Assembly: GCF_026625805.1 (NCBI RefSeq)
Contig: NZ_CP113064.1
Coordinates: 62,001-126,000, forward strand
Source of the DNA: Brevundimonas sp. SL130
GTDB taxonomy: Bacteria; Pseudomonadota; Alphaproteobacteria; Caulobacterales; Caulobacteraceae
Direction: 5' to 3'
Length of the DNA: 64,000 bases
Within the stretch, counting starts at the first letter, position 1; each line of letters opens with the position of its first letter. A program made the position numbers and the translations under genes. Below, in pieces: positions 44,324-52,880 of the stretch. Below the pieces are notes generated by a model. The model was given only the letters and a program-made list of their open reading frames with translations. It did no database searches and had not been told where the DNA came from.

Positions 44324-44563
44324 TCAGTGGACCTCGGGCGCGCGCGCGGCCGGGCTCAGATATTCGCTCTCGTCATGCGGCTGGGCCGACAGAACGAAGC
44401 GACGGTCGCAATAGGGGCATTCGACGAAATCGTCCTCGCCCATGTCCATATAGACCAGCGGATGGCCCAGGGCGCCGCCGCCGCCGTCGCAGGCGACGCG
44501 TTTGGTCGAGACAATGACCTCTTCGGGCGGAGGAATGATCGCGTCGGGATGGCGGGGCGGCAT
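44324..44563 (-). CDS. Zinc-finger domain protein (zf-CHCC, complex I assembly-like)
   Basis: The 79-residue protein has a zinc-finger pattern KRVACDGGGGALGHPLVYMD, then FVECPYCDRRFVLS: Cys, His, then the CPYC pair. This is the zf-CHCC domain of the small complex I-associated protein (related to mitochondrial NDUFS6). Length and pattern match bacterial homologues, with a short acidic Pro-rich N-terminus and a disordered C-terminus. The ATG is at 44561-44563. It is the only gene between gloA and the ABC ATPase. Confidence 0.88.
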   Translation of the reverse strand: MPPRHPDAIIPPPEEVIVSTKRVACDGGGGALGHPLVYMDMGEDDFVECPYCDRRFVLSAQPHDESEYLSPAARAPEVH

Positions 44564-44671
44564 TGTTCAACTCGTGGACTTGGCGAGGAGGCGTCGGGCG
44601 CATACCTATGCGGCCCGTTCGGCGGCGTCAAACCGCCGCACGACCCGATGTCTCGACCAAAGCGCTCCAAA

Positions 44672-45646
44672 ATGACCGATGCGACGATCCTGCCTGACAA
44701 CGCCATCGAGGTGCGCGGGCTGAAGAAGACCTATGCGGGCTCCAAGAAGGCCGCGCCCAAGACGGCCCTGCACGGGGTCGATCTGGTCATTCCGCGCGGC
44801 TCGGTGTTCGGGCTCCTGGGCCCCAACGGCGCCGGAAAATCGACCCTGATCAACATCCTGGCCGGCGTGGTCAAGAAGTCGGAAGGCACGGTGACCATCT
44901 GGGGCCGCGACATCGACAAGGAGCCGCGCGACGCCGCCGCCGCCCTGGGCGTCGTACCTCAGGAGATCGTCGCCGACGTCTTCTTCACCCCGCGCGAGTC
45001 GCTGGAGGTCCAGGCCGGCTTTTATGGCGTGCCCAAGAACGAACGTCGCTCGGACGAACTTTTGGCGGCGCTGGGCCTGTCGGACAAGGCCAACGCCTAT
45101 GTCCGCGCCCTGTCCGGCGGCATGAAGCGGCGGCTGATGGTGGCCAAGGCCCTGGTCCACAATCCGCCGATCCTGATCCTGGACGAGCCGACGGCCGGGG
45201 TGGACGTCGAACTGCGTCGCCAGCTGTGGGCCTATGTCCGCCAGATCAACGCCGAGGGCGTGACCATCGTCCTGACCACCCACTATCTGGAAGAGGCGCA
45301 GGAGCTCTGCGACACCATCGCCATCGTCAACCGGGGCCGGGTCGTGGCCTGCGAACCGACCCCGCAGCTCCTGCGGCGCCTGGACAGTCGCAATGTGGTC
45401 GTCACGCCCGACGTTCCGCTGGACACGGCGCCCGCCCTGCCCGGCTTCGTCGTCACCGCCCGTCCGAACGGCGCCTTCGCCGTGGCCTACAAGAAGGGAC
45501 AGTCGTCGGTCGAACAGGTCATCGCCGCCGTCCGCAAGGCCGGGATCACCATCGCCGACATCACCACCGAAGACCCGGACCTGGAAGACGTCTTCCTGGC
45601 CCTGACCTATGGGGACGTGAACCAGATCGATCCGACCAAGGACTAA
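44672..45646 (+). CDS. ABC transporter ATP-binding protein
   Basis: The 324-residue ATPase from the ATG at 44672 (a second in-frame ATG at 44648 would add eight residues) has Walker A LLGPNGAGKSTLINILAG, Q-loop VVPQEI, signature LSGGMKRRLMVAKALV, Walker B ILILDEPTAGVD and the H-switch TTHYLEEAQELC. The C-terminal ~80 residues (VVVTPDVPLDTAPALPGFVV) form a DUF4162-like tail of ABC-2 type exporters. No permease is encoded beside it; the downstream gene converges, so the partner must lie elsewhere. The substrate is unknown. Confidence 0.92.
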   Translation: MTDATILPDNAIEVRGLKKTYAGSKKAAPKTALHGVDLVIPRGSVFGLLGPNGAGKSTLINILAGVVKKSEGTVTIWGRDIDKEPRDAAAALGVVPQEIVADVFFTPRESLEVQAGFYGVPKNERRSDELLAALGLSDKANAYVRALSGGMKRRLMVAKALVHNPPILILDEPTAGVDVELRRQLWAYVRQINAEGVTIVLTTHYLEEAQELCDTIAIVNRGRVVACEPTPQLLRRLDSRNVVVTPDVPLDTAPALPGFVVTARPNGAFAVAYKKGQSSVEQVIAAVRKAGITIADITTEDPDLEDVFLALTYGDVNQIDPTKD

Positions 45647-46524
45647 TCCAGGCCCGCCAGGAATTCGAAGATGGCCGCCTTGGCCTCGGGCTCGTCCAGC
45701 ATGGGGGCGTGGCCGACATCGGGAACCTCGACATAGGCCATGGCCGGGGCGGCCTTGCGCATCTTGTCGGCGATGGCGGCGCTCAAAAGGTCGGACGCCC
45801 CTCCCCGCACCAGCAGGGTCGGCTTGGTTTTCGCCAGCCGCCGGAACATGGGCCACAGGTTGGGAACCAGGGCCTTGGCCCCCGCCGCCCGGATCGGCAC
45901 GGAGATGTCCGGATCATAGTCCAGCCCGATCTCGCCGTCCGGCTGCTGACGGAAGATGCGGCGCGCGAAGGCGTCCCAGTCGGCGTCTGAATAGTCGGGA
46001 AAGGCGACGGCGTTGATCCGCTTCGCATAGGCCGCCGCGTCCGCCCACGAACCGATTTCGACCGGCTGGCCGCTGTAGGCGGCGATACGCGCCAGACCTT
46101 CCGGCGCCACCTCGGGCCCGATGTCGTTCAGGATGGCGGCGACCACCGCCTTGGGACGCAGCGCCGTCAGGGCCATGGTGATCAGCCCCCCCATAGAGGT
46201 GCCCACGAAGACAGCCCGATCTATCGCCGCCTGCTCCATCAGCGCCAGCACGTCGGCGGCATAGACGTCAGGGCGATAGGTCATCGGATCAGGCGCGTGA
46301 TCCGACAGGCCGCGGCCGCGCACATCGACCGCCAGGACGCGCCGCCCGCTCTGGGCCAGAAGCGGCGCAAGGGCCCCAAAGTCGGCGCTGTTACGGGTTA
46401 ATCCGTGAATGGCGATGACCGGGGGACGGGCGACGCCGGAGCCCGGCGCATAGTCGCGCGCGAACAGGTCCAGCCCGTCCGATGACTTCCAGCGACGTTC
46501 GGCATAGGCGGCGGCAGGGTTCAC
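45643..46524 (-). CDS. Alpha/beta-fold hydrolase
   Basis: The 293-residue hydrolase starts at GTG 46522-46524 behind an AAGGAG site. PPVIAIHGLTRNSADFGALA gives the oxyanion HG motif, RAVFVGTSMGGLITMAL the nucleophile elbow (GTSMGG), LLVRGGASDLLSAAIADKM the acidic residue, and VEVPDVGHAPMLDEPEAKAA the catalytic His. A lid of ~60 residues is between strands 6 and 7. Substrate is unknown; relatives include haloalkane dehalogenase-like and lactone hydrolases. It overlaps the ABC gene's stop by 4 bases, in convergent orientation. Confidence 0.9.
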   Translation of the reverse strand: MNPAAAYAERRWKSSDGLDLFARDYAPGSGVARPPVIAIHGLTRNSADFGALAPLLAQSGRRVLAVDVRGRGLSDHAPDPMTYRPDVYAADVLALMEQAAIDRAVFVGTSMGGLITMALTALRPKAVVAAILNDIGPEVAPEGLARIAAYSGQPVEIGSWADAAAYAKRINAVAFPDYSDADWDAFARRIFRQQPDGEIGLDYDPDISVPIRAAGAKALVPNLWPMFRRLAKTKPTLLVRGGASDLLSAAIADKMRKAAPAMAYVEVPDVGHAPMLDEPEAKAAIFEFLAGLD

Positions 46525-46586
46525 GGAGACGCTCCTTCAACCAGGAGGGACCAGAGTAATTCACCGCGCAAGGAATTGCGATGGCG

Positions 46587-47096
46587 TCAGACGCCGATCA
46601 GCTCGCGCACGAAGACATCCAGATTTCCGCCCTGGAACAGAAAACCTGACACCCCGGCGCGTTGCGCCGCCTCGATATCGCGCGGTTGGTCGCCGATCAT
46701 GAAAGATCTGGCCGGGTCGATCTCGTAATCCGCGATGGCCCGCAAAAGCATGCCCGGATTGGGCTTTCGGTCCGGATGGTCGGGATGGCGATAACGCTCA
46801 TCCTGCGCCTCTGGATGGAAGGGGCAGGCGTAGACCGCATTGATGACCGCCCCCTCCTGCGCCAGCCGTTTGACCAGCAGACCGTTGAAGGCGTGCATCT
46901 GATCCTCGCCGAACATGCCGCGCGCCACGCCAGACTGGTTGGTGACGATCACCGTCAGATAACCCAGCAGGTTCAATCGCCGCACCGCCGCGCCCACACC
47001 GGCAAGCAGCTTCAGATGTTCGGGCAGGTGGGGATAGCCGGAATCCTCGATCAAGACCCCGTCACGGTCCAGGAAGACAGCGGGCAGGCCGGTCAT
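46587..47096 (-). CDS. HAD-IIIA phosphatase, GmhB/HisB-like, without the Zn Cys pair
   Basis: The 169-residue HAD phosphatase resembles D,D-heptose 1,7-bisphosphate phosphatase GmhB: FLDRDGVLIEDSGYP (nucleophile Asp pair), IVTNQSGVARGMF (motif II), RKPNPGMLLRAI (motif III Lys) and FMIGDQPRDIEAAQRAG (motif IV). The zinc loop begins normally (ACPFHP) but the second pair, CxC before RKP, reads HPDHPDRKP, so Zn binding is altered or absent. It overlaps the AGE-epimerase gene by 4 bases (47093-47096), suggesting a sugar-phosphate pathway for surface glycans rather than heptose synthesis alone. Confidence 0.85.
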   Translation of the reverse strand: MTGLPAVFLDRDGVLIEDSGYPHLPEHLKLLAGVGAAVRRLNLLGYLTVIVTNQSGVARGMFGEDQMHAFNGLLVKRLAQEGAVINAVYACPFHPEAQDERYRHPDHPDRKPNPGMLLRAIADYEIDPARSFMIGDQPRDIEAAQRAGVSGFLFQGGNLDVFVRELIGV

Positions 47097-48181
47097 GCGT
47101 CGCGTCTCAGCAACTCGGTGAAGGCGGTCATCAGGTGATAGAGGCTCGAGGCGGGCACGGCCTTGTCGGGCGAAACCCCGTCGGCGTCATAGGAATCGAC
47201 CCACAGGCCGGGAACAGCGGTGGCCAGATGGGTGTCGAAGGTCGCCGCGATCAGGTCGACGGCCTGAGCGTCGCCGAACACCAGGGCCGAACGGATCGCT
47301 TCGGTTTGACACCACAGGCGGCGACCGGCGTCGATCGGCGCGCCCTGCGTATCGACTTCGCGGATCATGAAACCGGCCTTCAGCCCCTCGGCGGCGCCGC
47401 GACGGTGCAGGGCTTCGGCGGTCTCGGCGGCATCCAACCCAGCGGCCTTGGCCTGACGCAGCAGCCACGACCACTCCTCCAGATGGCCCGGCTCGACGAT
47501 ATGGCCGGTCTGCGGGTCCGGCGCCCAGTCCTCGGTGAAATACTCACGAATGGCGCCGTCGATCAGGAACCGGGTCCGGCACAGGTCCAGCGAGACCCGC
47601 GCCGCCGCCTCGAACGCCGGATCGGGCGCCGTCGCCTGCCAGGCCAGCATGGCCTCGAGCAGGTGCATATGCGGGTTCTGGCGTCGCGGAAGACGCGGCG
47701 GCAGGGCCTCGTGCCAGCCGCCGTGCGGCGCTGTCATTCGCGCATTGATCTGGGCCAGGGTCTCCAGCGCCAGCGGCCGGGCGCGATCGTCGCCCAGAAC
47801 CCGGTGCGCCGCCGCCAGGGAAAACATGACGAAGGCCAGGTCATACAGATCCGGCGTCTCGTCCAGCACGCCGCCGGCGTCATCGGTGGCCGCAACCCAC
47901 AGGCCGTCTTCGCGGCGGCAGGTGGCGATCATGCCGTCCAGGCCTGCCCGCGCAATCGCCCGCCCGGCGTCCCAGCCCAGGTCAGCGGCTTCACAAAAGA
48001 CATAGATCTGGCGCGCCTGCACCCGCGTGCGGCGACGCGCGCCCGCCACAGGCTGTCCTTCGAAATCCAGCAATTCGAAGAAGCGCCCGTCGGCGTCCAC
48101 CCCGCGTGCGGCCCACAAGGGAAGGGCATGATCGAACAGCCAGGTCGAGACCCGATTCTTTGCATCCGAGAGCGTCATCAT
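47093..48181 (-). CDS. AGE family epimerase/isomerase
   Basis: The 362-residue (alpha/alpha)6-barrel protein belongs to the N-acylglucosamine 2-epimerase / mannose-6-phosphate isomerase-like family. Hallmarks are RRRTRVQARQIYVFCEAADL, LWVAATDDAGGVLDETPDLY, LAFVMFSLAAAHRV, MHLLEAMLAWQATAPDPAFE, REYFTEDWAPDPQTGHIVEP (acid pair and His), GHLEEWSWLLRQA and LWCQTEAIRSALVFGD. It is first in the leftward pair with the HAD phosphatase, so mannose, glucose or a related sugar is the likely substrate. It is divergent from the aminotransferase gene across 173 bases. Confidence 0.9.
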   Translation of the reverse strand: MMTLSDAKNRVSTWLFDHALPLWAARGVDADGRFFELLDFEGQPVAGARRRTRVQARQIYVFCEAADLGWDAGRAIARAGLDGMIATCRREDGLWVAATDDAGGVLDETPDLYDLAFVMFSLAAAHRVLGDDRARPLALETLAQINARMTAPHGGWHEALPPRLPRRQNPHMHLLEAMLAWQATAPDPAFEAAARVSLDLCRTRFLIDGAIREYFTEDWAPDPQTGHIVEPGHLEEWSWLLRQAKAAGLDAAETAEALHRRGAAEGLKAGFMIREVDTQGAPIDAGRRLWCQTEAIRSALVFGDAQAVDLIAATFDTHLATAVPGLWVDSYDADGVSPDKAVPASSLYHLMTAFTELLRRDA

Positions 48182-48354
48182 GACGTCGGCTTAAGGCGCA
48201 TCCCGCGCGGCGCCAAGCGGTGACGGTTGCAAAGGGCAACGCGAAGTGACGCTGCTACGTTTGGCCCCCGCGCCTGATCTTGCTAGGAGGGCGGCCAGCC
48301 TCGCGGCCTGACCCGTCGGTCCGCCGCCCCCGAATCGCGTGGAGAGCGCCTCTC

Positions 48355-49518
48355 ATGATCCCCTTCATCGACCTTCAGGCCCAGCGCCTGCGTCTCGCCG
48401 GCAAGATCGAGGCCGCCGTTCAGGAGGCCGTCGTCGGCGGCGCCTGGGTCATGGGGCCCCAGGTCCGCCAGTTCGAGGCCGATCTGGCCGCCTTCGGCCA
48501 GGCCCAACACGCCCTGGGCTGCGCCAACGGCACCGACGCCCTGATCCTGCCGCTGATCGCCTGGGGAATCCGCACCGGCGACGCCGTCTTCTGCCCCAGC
48601 TTCACCTTCACCGCGACGGCCGAGGTCGTGCCCTGGCTGGGCGCCTCGCCGGTCTTCGTGGACGTGGACGCGCGCACCTACAACATGGACCCGATCCGCC
48701 TGGAGGCCGCCATCGAGGCGGTCAAGGCCGAGGGGCGCCTGACGCCCAAGGTGGTCATCGCCGTCGATCTGTTCGGCCAGCCGGCCGATTACCCCGCCAT
48801 CCGGGCCATCTGCGACCGCCACGGACTGAAACTGATCTCGGATTCGGCGCAGGGCTTCGGCTGCACCCTGGACGGCCATCATCCGCTGAAGTGGGCCGAT
48901 GTCACGACCACCAGCTTCTTCCCGGCCAAGCCGCTGGGCTGCTACGGCGACGGCGGGGCGGTGCTGACGAACGACGAAGATCTGGCCCAGGAGATGGATT
49001 CCCTGCGCGTTCACGGCAAGGTGGTGGCCAAGGACCTCAAGGCCGGCGCGGCCGCCTTCACCCATGATCCGAAATACCTGGCCATGCGCATCGGCATGAA
49101 CAGCCGGCTGGACACCATCCAGGCCGCCATCCTGATCGAGAAGCTGAAGGTGTTCGGCCAGGAGATCGAATGGCGCAACCGAATCGCCGCCCGCTACAAT
49201 GAACATCTGGCGCCCCATGTGGCGGCCGTGCCCCACGTCATCGACGGCGGCGTGTCCGTCTGGGCCCAGTACACGATCGAACACGCGGACCGCGACGGCC
49301 TGGCCGCCCACCTCAAGGACCAGGGCGTGCCCACCGCCGTCTATTATCCCGTGCCTATGCACCTGCAGCCGGCCTATGGCCGTTTCCCGCACGGCGCCGG
49401 CGGCCTGCCCGTCACCGAGCGACTGAAGGACGTGGTCCTCAGCCTGCCGATGCACGCCGACCTGGACGAGGCGACCCAGGACAAGGTCATCGCCGCCGTC
49501 GCTTCGTACACGGCTTAG
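48355..49518 (+). CDS. DegT/DnrJ/EryC1/StrS-family sugar aminotransferase
   Basis: The 387-residue PLP enzyme from the ATG at 48355 transfers an amino group to a keto-sugar nucleotide. Signatures: FIDLQAQRLRLAGKIEAAVQ, VMGPQVRQFEADLAAFGQAQ, ANGTDALILPLIAWGI, LISDSAQGFGCTLDGH (Asp and Gln at the cofactor), the PLP Lys in TTSFFPAKPLGCYGDGGAVL, RIGMNSRLDTIQAAILIEKL and YYPVPMHLQPAY. Resemblance is to WbpE-type UDP-sugar transaminases. The Gfo/Idh dehydrogenase gene 151 bases downstream fits a WlbA/WbpB-type role in making a di-amino or acetamido sugar for the surface. Confidence 0.92.
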   Translation: MIPFIDLQAQRLRLAGKIEAAVQEAVVGGAWVMGPQVRQFEADLAAFGQAQHALGCANGTDALILPLIAWGIRTGDAVFCPSFTFTATAEVVPWLGASPVFVDVDARTYNMDPIRLEAAIEAVKAEGRLTPKVVIAVDLFGQPADYPAIRAICDRHGLKLISDSAQGFGCTLDGHHPLKWADVTTTSFFPAKPLGCYGDGGAVLTNDEDLAQEMDSLRVHGKVVAKDLKAGAAAFTHDPKYLAMRIGMNSRLDTIQAAILIEKLKVFGQEIEWRNRIAARYNEHLAPHVAAVPHVIDGGVSVWAQYTIEHADRDGLAAHLKDQGVPTAVYYPVPMHLQPAYGRFPHGAGGLPVTERLKDVVLSLPMHADLDEATQDKVIAAVASYTA

Positions 49519-49535
49519 GACGAGCGCTTTTTCCT

Positions 49536-49640
49536 TCGTCATCCTAGGCCTTGTGCCTAGGATCCATAAACTCAGACCTTCGACCCGTCGCTCCGGACAC
49601 ACCGGGCGTATGGATCCTCGCCACAAGGGCGAGGATGACG
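49536..49640. repeat. Inverted-repeat intergenic element with two hairpin ends
   Basis: Left half CGTCATCCTAGGCCTTGTGC... to GGATCCATA (49537-49568) is mirrored by TATGGATCCTCGCC... to GAGGATGACG (49609-49640). The inner hairpins differ as a pair: CCTAGGC/GCCTAGG on the left against CCTCGCC/GGCGAGG on the right, so pairing is preserved. It fills most of the 151-bp gap between the aminotransferase and dehydrogenase genes. Confidence 0.85.
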
Positions 49641-49669
49641 GGTTGATAGGAAATACAAGGGTCGCAACC

Positions 49670-50602
49670 ATGCCCAACACCCCCATCCTCAAGTTCGGCG
49701 TCGCCGGCGTCGGCGTCATGGGCCGCAACCATGCGCGCGTCGCCTCCGAAATGCGCGAGTTCGACCTGACCACCGTCTTCGACCCCGATGCGGTTGTCGC
49801 CGACGGCGTCGCAGCCGCCTTTGAGGCCACGCCGGTCACCACGGCCCAGGCCTTCATCGACGCCGGCCTGAACGCCGCTGTCGTCGCCACGCCGAACCGG
49901 TTCCATGCCGAAATCGGCGTCGCCCTGCTGGAAAAGGGCGTCCACGTCCTGGTCGAAAAGCCCATCGCCGCCACCGTGGCCGACGCCCAGCGTATGATCG
50001 ACGCCGCCAAGGCCAATGACCGCGTCCTGATGGTCGGCCAGGTCGAACGGTTCAATCCGGCGGTCGAGACGGTCAAGCGCGCCGTCGCCGACGACGAGAT
50101 CATCTCGATCCAGGTCACCCGCGTCGGCCCCTTCCCGCCCCGGATGGGTGATGTCGGCGTCGTCATCGACCTAGCGGTCCATGACATCGACATCATCCGC
50201 CACCTGACCGGCTCCGAGATCGTCGAGGTCCAGCCGCAACTGGCCCGCACCCGCGCCGAGCGCGAGGACACGGCCCTGCTACAGTTCCGGCTCGACAATG
50301 GGGTGATCGCCCACATCACCACCAACTGGGTCACGCCCTACAAGACCCGCACCCTGCAAGTCGCCACCAAGACCAAATTCATCGTCGCCGACCTGATCAC
50401 CCGTCAGGTGACCGAATATTTCGGGCAGCAACCCGACGGCTCCTATTCGACCCGGATGCTGAACAGCTGGCCGGCCGAGCCGCTGAGGAAAGAGCTGGAA
50501 GCCTTCGCCCGCGCCATCCACACCGGCGAGACCCCGGCGGTGACGGGGGAAGACGGCCTGCGCAACCTCGAGGTCGCCCTGCGCTGCCTGGGGGAACACT
50601 GA
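49670..50602 (+). CDS. Gfo/Idh/MocA-family oxidoreductase
   Basis: The 310-residue NAD(P)-dependent sugar dehydrogenase from the ATG at 49670. Motifs: KFGVAGVGVMGRNHARVASE (Rossmann), TVFDPDAVVADGVAA, VLVEKPIAATVADAQRMIDA (the EKP motif), LMVGQVERFNPAVETVKRAV, PPRMGDVGVVIDLAVHDIDI (substrate-binding D..hH) and VIAHITTNWVTPYKTRTLQV. The VGQVERFNP and HDIDIIRHLTG segments resemble the WlbA/WbpB group oxidising UDP-sugar acids. Its position after the transaminase supports a shared amino-sugar pathway. No ribosome site of note is visible. Confidence 0.92.
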   Translation: MPNTPILKFGVAGVGVMGRNHARVASEMREFDLTTVFDPDAVVADGVAAAFEATPVTTAQAFIDAGLNAAVVATPNRFHAEIGVALLEKGVHVLVEKPIAATVADAQRMIDAAKANDRVLMVGQVERFNPAVETVKRAVADDEIISIQVTRVGPFPPRMGDVGVVIDLAVHDIDIIRHLTGSEIVEVQPQLARTRAEREDTALLQFRLDNGVIAHITTNWVTPYKTRTLQVATKTKFIVADLITRQVTEYFGQQPDGSYSTRMLNSWPAEPLRKELEAFARAIHTGETPAVTGEDGLRNLEVALRCLGEH

Positions 50603-50649
50603 TCGGGGCGTGGCCTAAAGTCGCCGCAATGGCCGGGAAAGGAAGAGAC

Positions 50650-51159
50650 ATGCGCTCATCCCTCGCCCCCGTTCTAATTGCCTTGCTGACCGTGTCGGCG
50701 GCCGCGCCGGCGCACGCCGACACCCGCTATTTTTCCTACAACGCCACGGACCGGATCACCCAGGCCCTGACCAAGGGGATCACGCTCCAGGTCCGACGCG
50801 GCCTGTTCGGGGCGATCAGCGTCGAGCGGCTGTTCTCCACCACGGCGCGCGGCTCGGCCGATTTCACGCGCGGGGGACCGGATGCCGCGCGGCGAGTTTT
50901 GCCCGAGGGCGCGCGCGAGACGGACCTCTATGTCGTCGAACAGGCCGGCGACGGACGGGGCCTGGCCCGCGCACTTTGCCCCGGCGCGGATGAGGTCTGG
51001 CTGGTGATGAGTCGTATCCGCGCACCCCGGCCCCTGACGATGCAGGCTGTCGGCCGCTGGAGCGACGGCGCCTACCGCCACTGCGTGACCCTGAGCTACG
51101 AGTGGCGCGGCGAATGGCAGACCGCGCCGGTTTCGCCGTTGGCGGACACCGAGTCCTGA
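50650..51159 (+). CDS. Exported protein of unknown function
   Basis: The 169-residue protein starts at the ATG at 50650 behind GGAAAGGAAGAG; an upstream frame adds seven residues. The signal peptide is MRSSLAPVLIALLTVSAAAP, cut near AHA. The mature part has YNATDRITQALTKGITLQVR, GLFGAISVERLFSTTARGSA, ALCPGADEVWLVMSRI and CVTLSYEWRGEWQTAP. Two Cys residues might form a disulfide. No family is recognised. It follows the Gfo/Idh gene by 47 bases and precedes rbfA by ~120. Confidence 0.75.
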   Translation: MRSSLAPVLIALLTVSAAAPAHADTRYFSYNATDRITQALTKGITLQVRRGLFGAISVERLFSTTARGSADFTRGGPDAARRVLPEGARETDLYVVEQAGDGRGLARALCPGADEVWLVMSRIRAPRPLTMQAVGRWSDGAYRHCVTLSYEWRGEWQTAPVSPLADTES

Positions 51160-51282
51160 GGGTTCGACGGGCCGGTTAGACCGGCCGGAACTGGACAGGG
51201 CGGCTCCACACGCCTAGACCGCCCGACTTTCGCTTATCCGGCCGGGTCCGAGCCCCGGCGGGCGAACAAGAAGGAGCGGCCG

Positions 51283-51753
51283 ATGGCCCAGAAACAACAT
51301 ACCCGCAATTCCGGCGGCGCCGGTCGCGCTGGAACTGGACCCAGTCAGCGCCAACTGCGCGCCGGCGAACTGATCCGTCACGCCCTGGTCGACATCCTGC
51401 GTGAAGAAGACATCCGCGACGAGGCCCTGGCCGGGGTCTCCGTCACCGTGACCGAGGTCCGTCTGTCGCCGGACCTGAAACACGCCACCTGTTTCGTCAA
51501 ACCCCTGGGCGCCGGCGTCGAGGCCGCCGCGACCACCGGTCACGAGAGCGAGATCATCAAGGCGCTGAACGTCCATGCCAAATTCCTGCGCGGCCAGCTG
51601 GGTCGTCGCCTGGACATGAAGTTCACCCCCGACCTGCGCTTCCTCCACGACGAAAGCTTCGACACCGCCGGCCATATCGACCGCCTGTTCGACGACCCCC
51701 GCGTCCGCGCCGACCTGGAACGCCGCGACGACGAGAGCGAGAACGACGCCTAA
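51283..51753 (+). CDS. rbfA: 30S ribosome-binding factor RbfA
   Basis: RbfA binds the free 30S subunit and helps 16S rRNA 5' end maturation. The 156-residue product carries the KH-type core: [60 protein letters not shown] and [21 protein letters not shown] ~20-residue Gly/Arg tail precedes the core and an acidic tail ends it. It heads rbfA-truB-rpsO-pnp. Many alphaproteobacteria have infB upstream of rbfA, but here infB is about 51 kb away on the other strand, so the usual cluster is split. Confidence 0.96.
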   Translation: MAQKQHTRNSGGAGRAGTGPSQRQLRAGELIRHALVDILREEDIRDEALAGVSVTVTEVRLSPDLKHATCFVKPLGAGVEAAATTGHESEIIKALNVHAKFLRGQLGRRLDMKFTPDLRFLHDESFDTAGHIDRLFDDPRVRADLERRDDESENDA

Positions 51754-51759
51754 TGTCCC

Positions 51760-51867
51760 GGCCTCAAGTAGCGCGAAGCGCGTTAGGTCCAACCTTCCGG
51801 CCTCAAGTAGCGCGAGGCGCGATAGGCCAAGCATCCTGGCCTCAAGCAGCGCGAAGCGCGATAGGCC
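51760..51867 (+). repeat. Three tandem palindromic repeats (39-bp period) between rbfA and truB
   Basis: Units start at 51760, 51799 and 51838. Each has arm GGCCT, core CAAGTAG or CAAGCAG, hairpin CGCGAAGCGCG, then TAGGCC (GGTC in the first). Spacers are nine bases (e.g. CAACCTTCC, AAGCATCCT). The last unit ends 7 bases before the truB ATG at 51875. Unit 2 has a hairpin-loop change A to G. In RNA each would fold into a short hairpin ahead of truB. Confidence 0.9.
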
Positions 51868-51874
51868 CAGCATA

Positions 51875-52807
51875 ATGGCCCGCAAGAAGAAGGGCGACGT
51901 GGTCGACGGCTGGGTCTGCCTGGACAAGCCGTTCGAGATGGGATCGACCGAGGCGGTCAGCCGCATCCGCCGCCTGTTCAACGCCCAGAAGGCCGGTCAC
52001 GCCGGAACCCTGGACCCGCTGGCCAGCGGCATCCTGCCCATCGCCCTGGGTGAGGCGACCAAGACCGTGCCGATGATGATGGAGGCGCAGAAGGTCTATC
52101 GTTTCACCATCAACTGGGGCGTCTCGACCGACAGCGTGGACCGCGAGGGCGAGATCATCGGCCGCTCCGACGTTCGCCCCTCGGTCGAGGCGGTGAAGGC
52201 CGCCCTGCCCGCCTTCGTCGGCGAGATCGACCAGACCCCGCCGCGTTTCTCGGCCATCAAGGTGGACGGCGCCCGCGCCTATGACCTGGCCCGCGACGGG
52301 GTCGAGTTCGAGCTTCAGGCGCGCCGCGTCACCATCTATTCGGCAGAAGTCACCGACGCGCCGGACGCCGATCACGTCGAACTGACCATCCGCACCGGCA
52401 AGGGCGTCTATGTCCGGTCGCTGGCGCGCGATCTGGCTGTCGTCCTGGGCGCCGAGGGGCATGTTTCGGCCCTGCGGCGCGAGCGGGTGGGACCGTTTCA
52501 TACCGAAAACGCCGTGACGCTGGATTTTCTCGAGGATTTGGTGCATAGGGGCGCCGCCTCGGAAGGCTTGCTTCCCGTTGCGACCGCCCTGGACGACATC
52601 CCGGAGCTGGCCGTGACGGATCAGGACGCCTTCTCGCTTCGGCAGGGACGCCCGATCGTTCTGCTCCCCCGTCAGGTGGAAACCCTCAAGACCCGTCTGT
52701 CGGACGGTTCGCGAACGGTTTCAGCCTTTCAGGGTCAGACCCTCGTCGCACTCTGTCAGTTGCGGGCCGGCCGGTTAGAACCCGACCGCGTTTTCAATCT
52801 TTCCTGA
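51875..52807 (+). CDS. truB: tRNA pseudouridine(55) synthase TruB
   Basis: The 310-residue enzyme makes pseudouridine 55 in tRNA T-loops. Motifs: [20 protein letters not shown], the catalytic Asp in [80 protein letters not shown] and [19 protein letters not shown]-terminal PUA-like part follows ([19 protein letters not shown]). The ATG at 51875 follows three palindromic repeats, leaving no obvious ribosome-binding sequence except within the last unit. Confidence 0.97.
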   Translation: MARKKKGDVVDGWVCLDKPFEMGSTEAVSRIRRLFNAQKAGHAGTLDPLASGILPIALGEATKTVPMMMEAQKVYRFTINWGVSTDSVDREGEIIGRSDVRPSVEAVKAALPAFVGEIDQTPPRFSAIKVDGARAYDLARDGVEFELQARRVTIYSAEVTDAPDADHVELTIRTGKGVYVRSLARDLAVVLGAEGHVSALRRERVGPFHTENAVTLDFLEDLVHRGAASEGLLPVATALDDIPELAVTDQDAFSLRQGRPIVLLPRQVETLKTRLSDGSRTVSAFQGQTLVALCQLRAGRLEPDRVFNLS

Positions 52808-52832
52808 TCGCCTGATCAGGGGACTCCAACCC

Positions 52833-52863
52833 GGCCTCAAGTAGCGCGAAAGCGCGGTAGGCC
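52833..52863 (+). repeat. Palindromic repeat before rpsO
   Basis: One unit of the same family as at 51760: GGCCTCAAGTAG, hairpin CGCGAAAGCGCG (one extra A in the loop), then GTAGGCC. It lies 17 bases before the rpsO start at 52881, close to the GGGAG ribosome site. It is thus another copy inside the translation-factor cluster. Confidence 0.88.
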
Positions 52864-52880
52864 ACCAAGGGAGACTTACG

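Noticed and set aside
51760..51867. Three regularly spaced repeats considered as a CRISPR array
   Set aside because: Spacers are only nine bases, the repeat is itself a palindrome dispersed elsewhere, and no cas genes are nearby.
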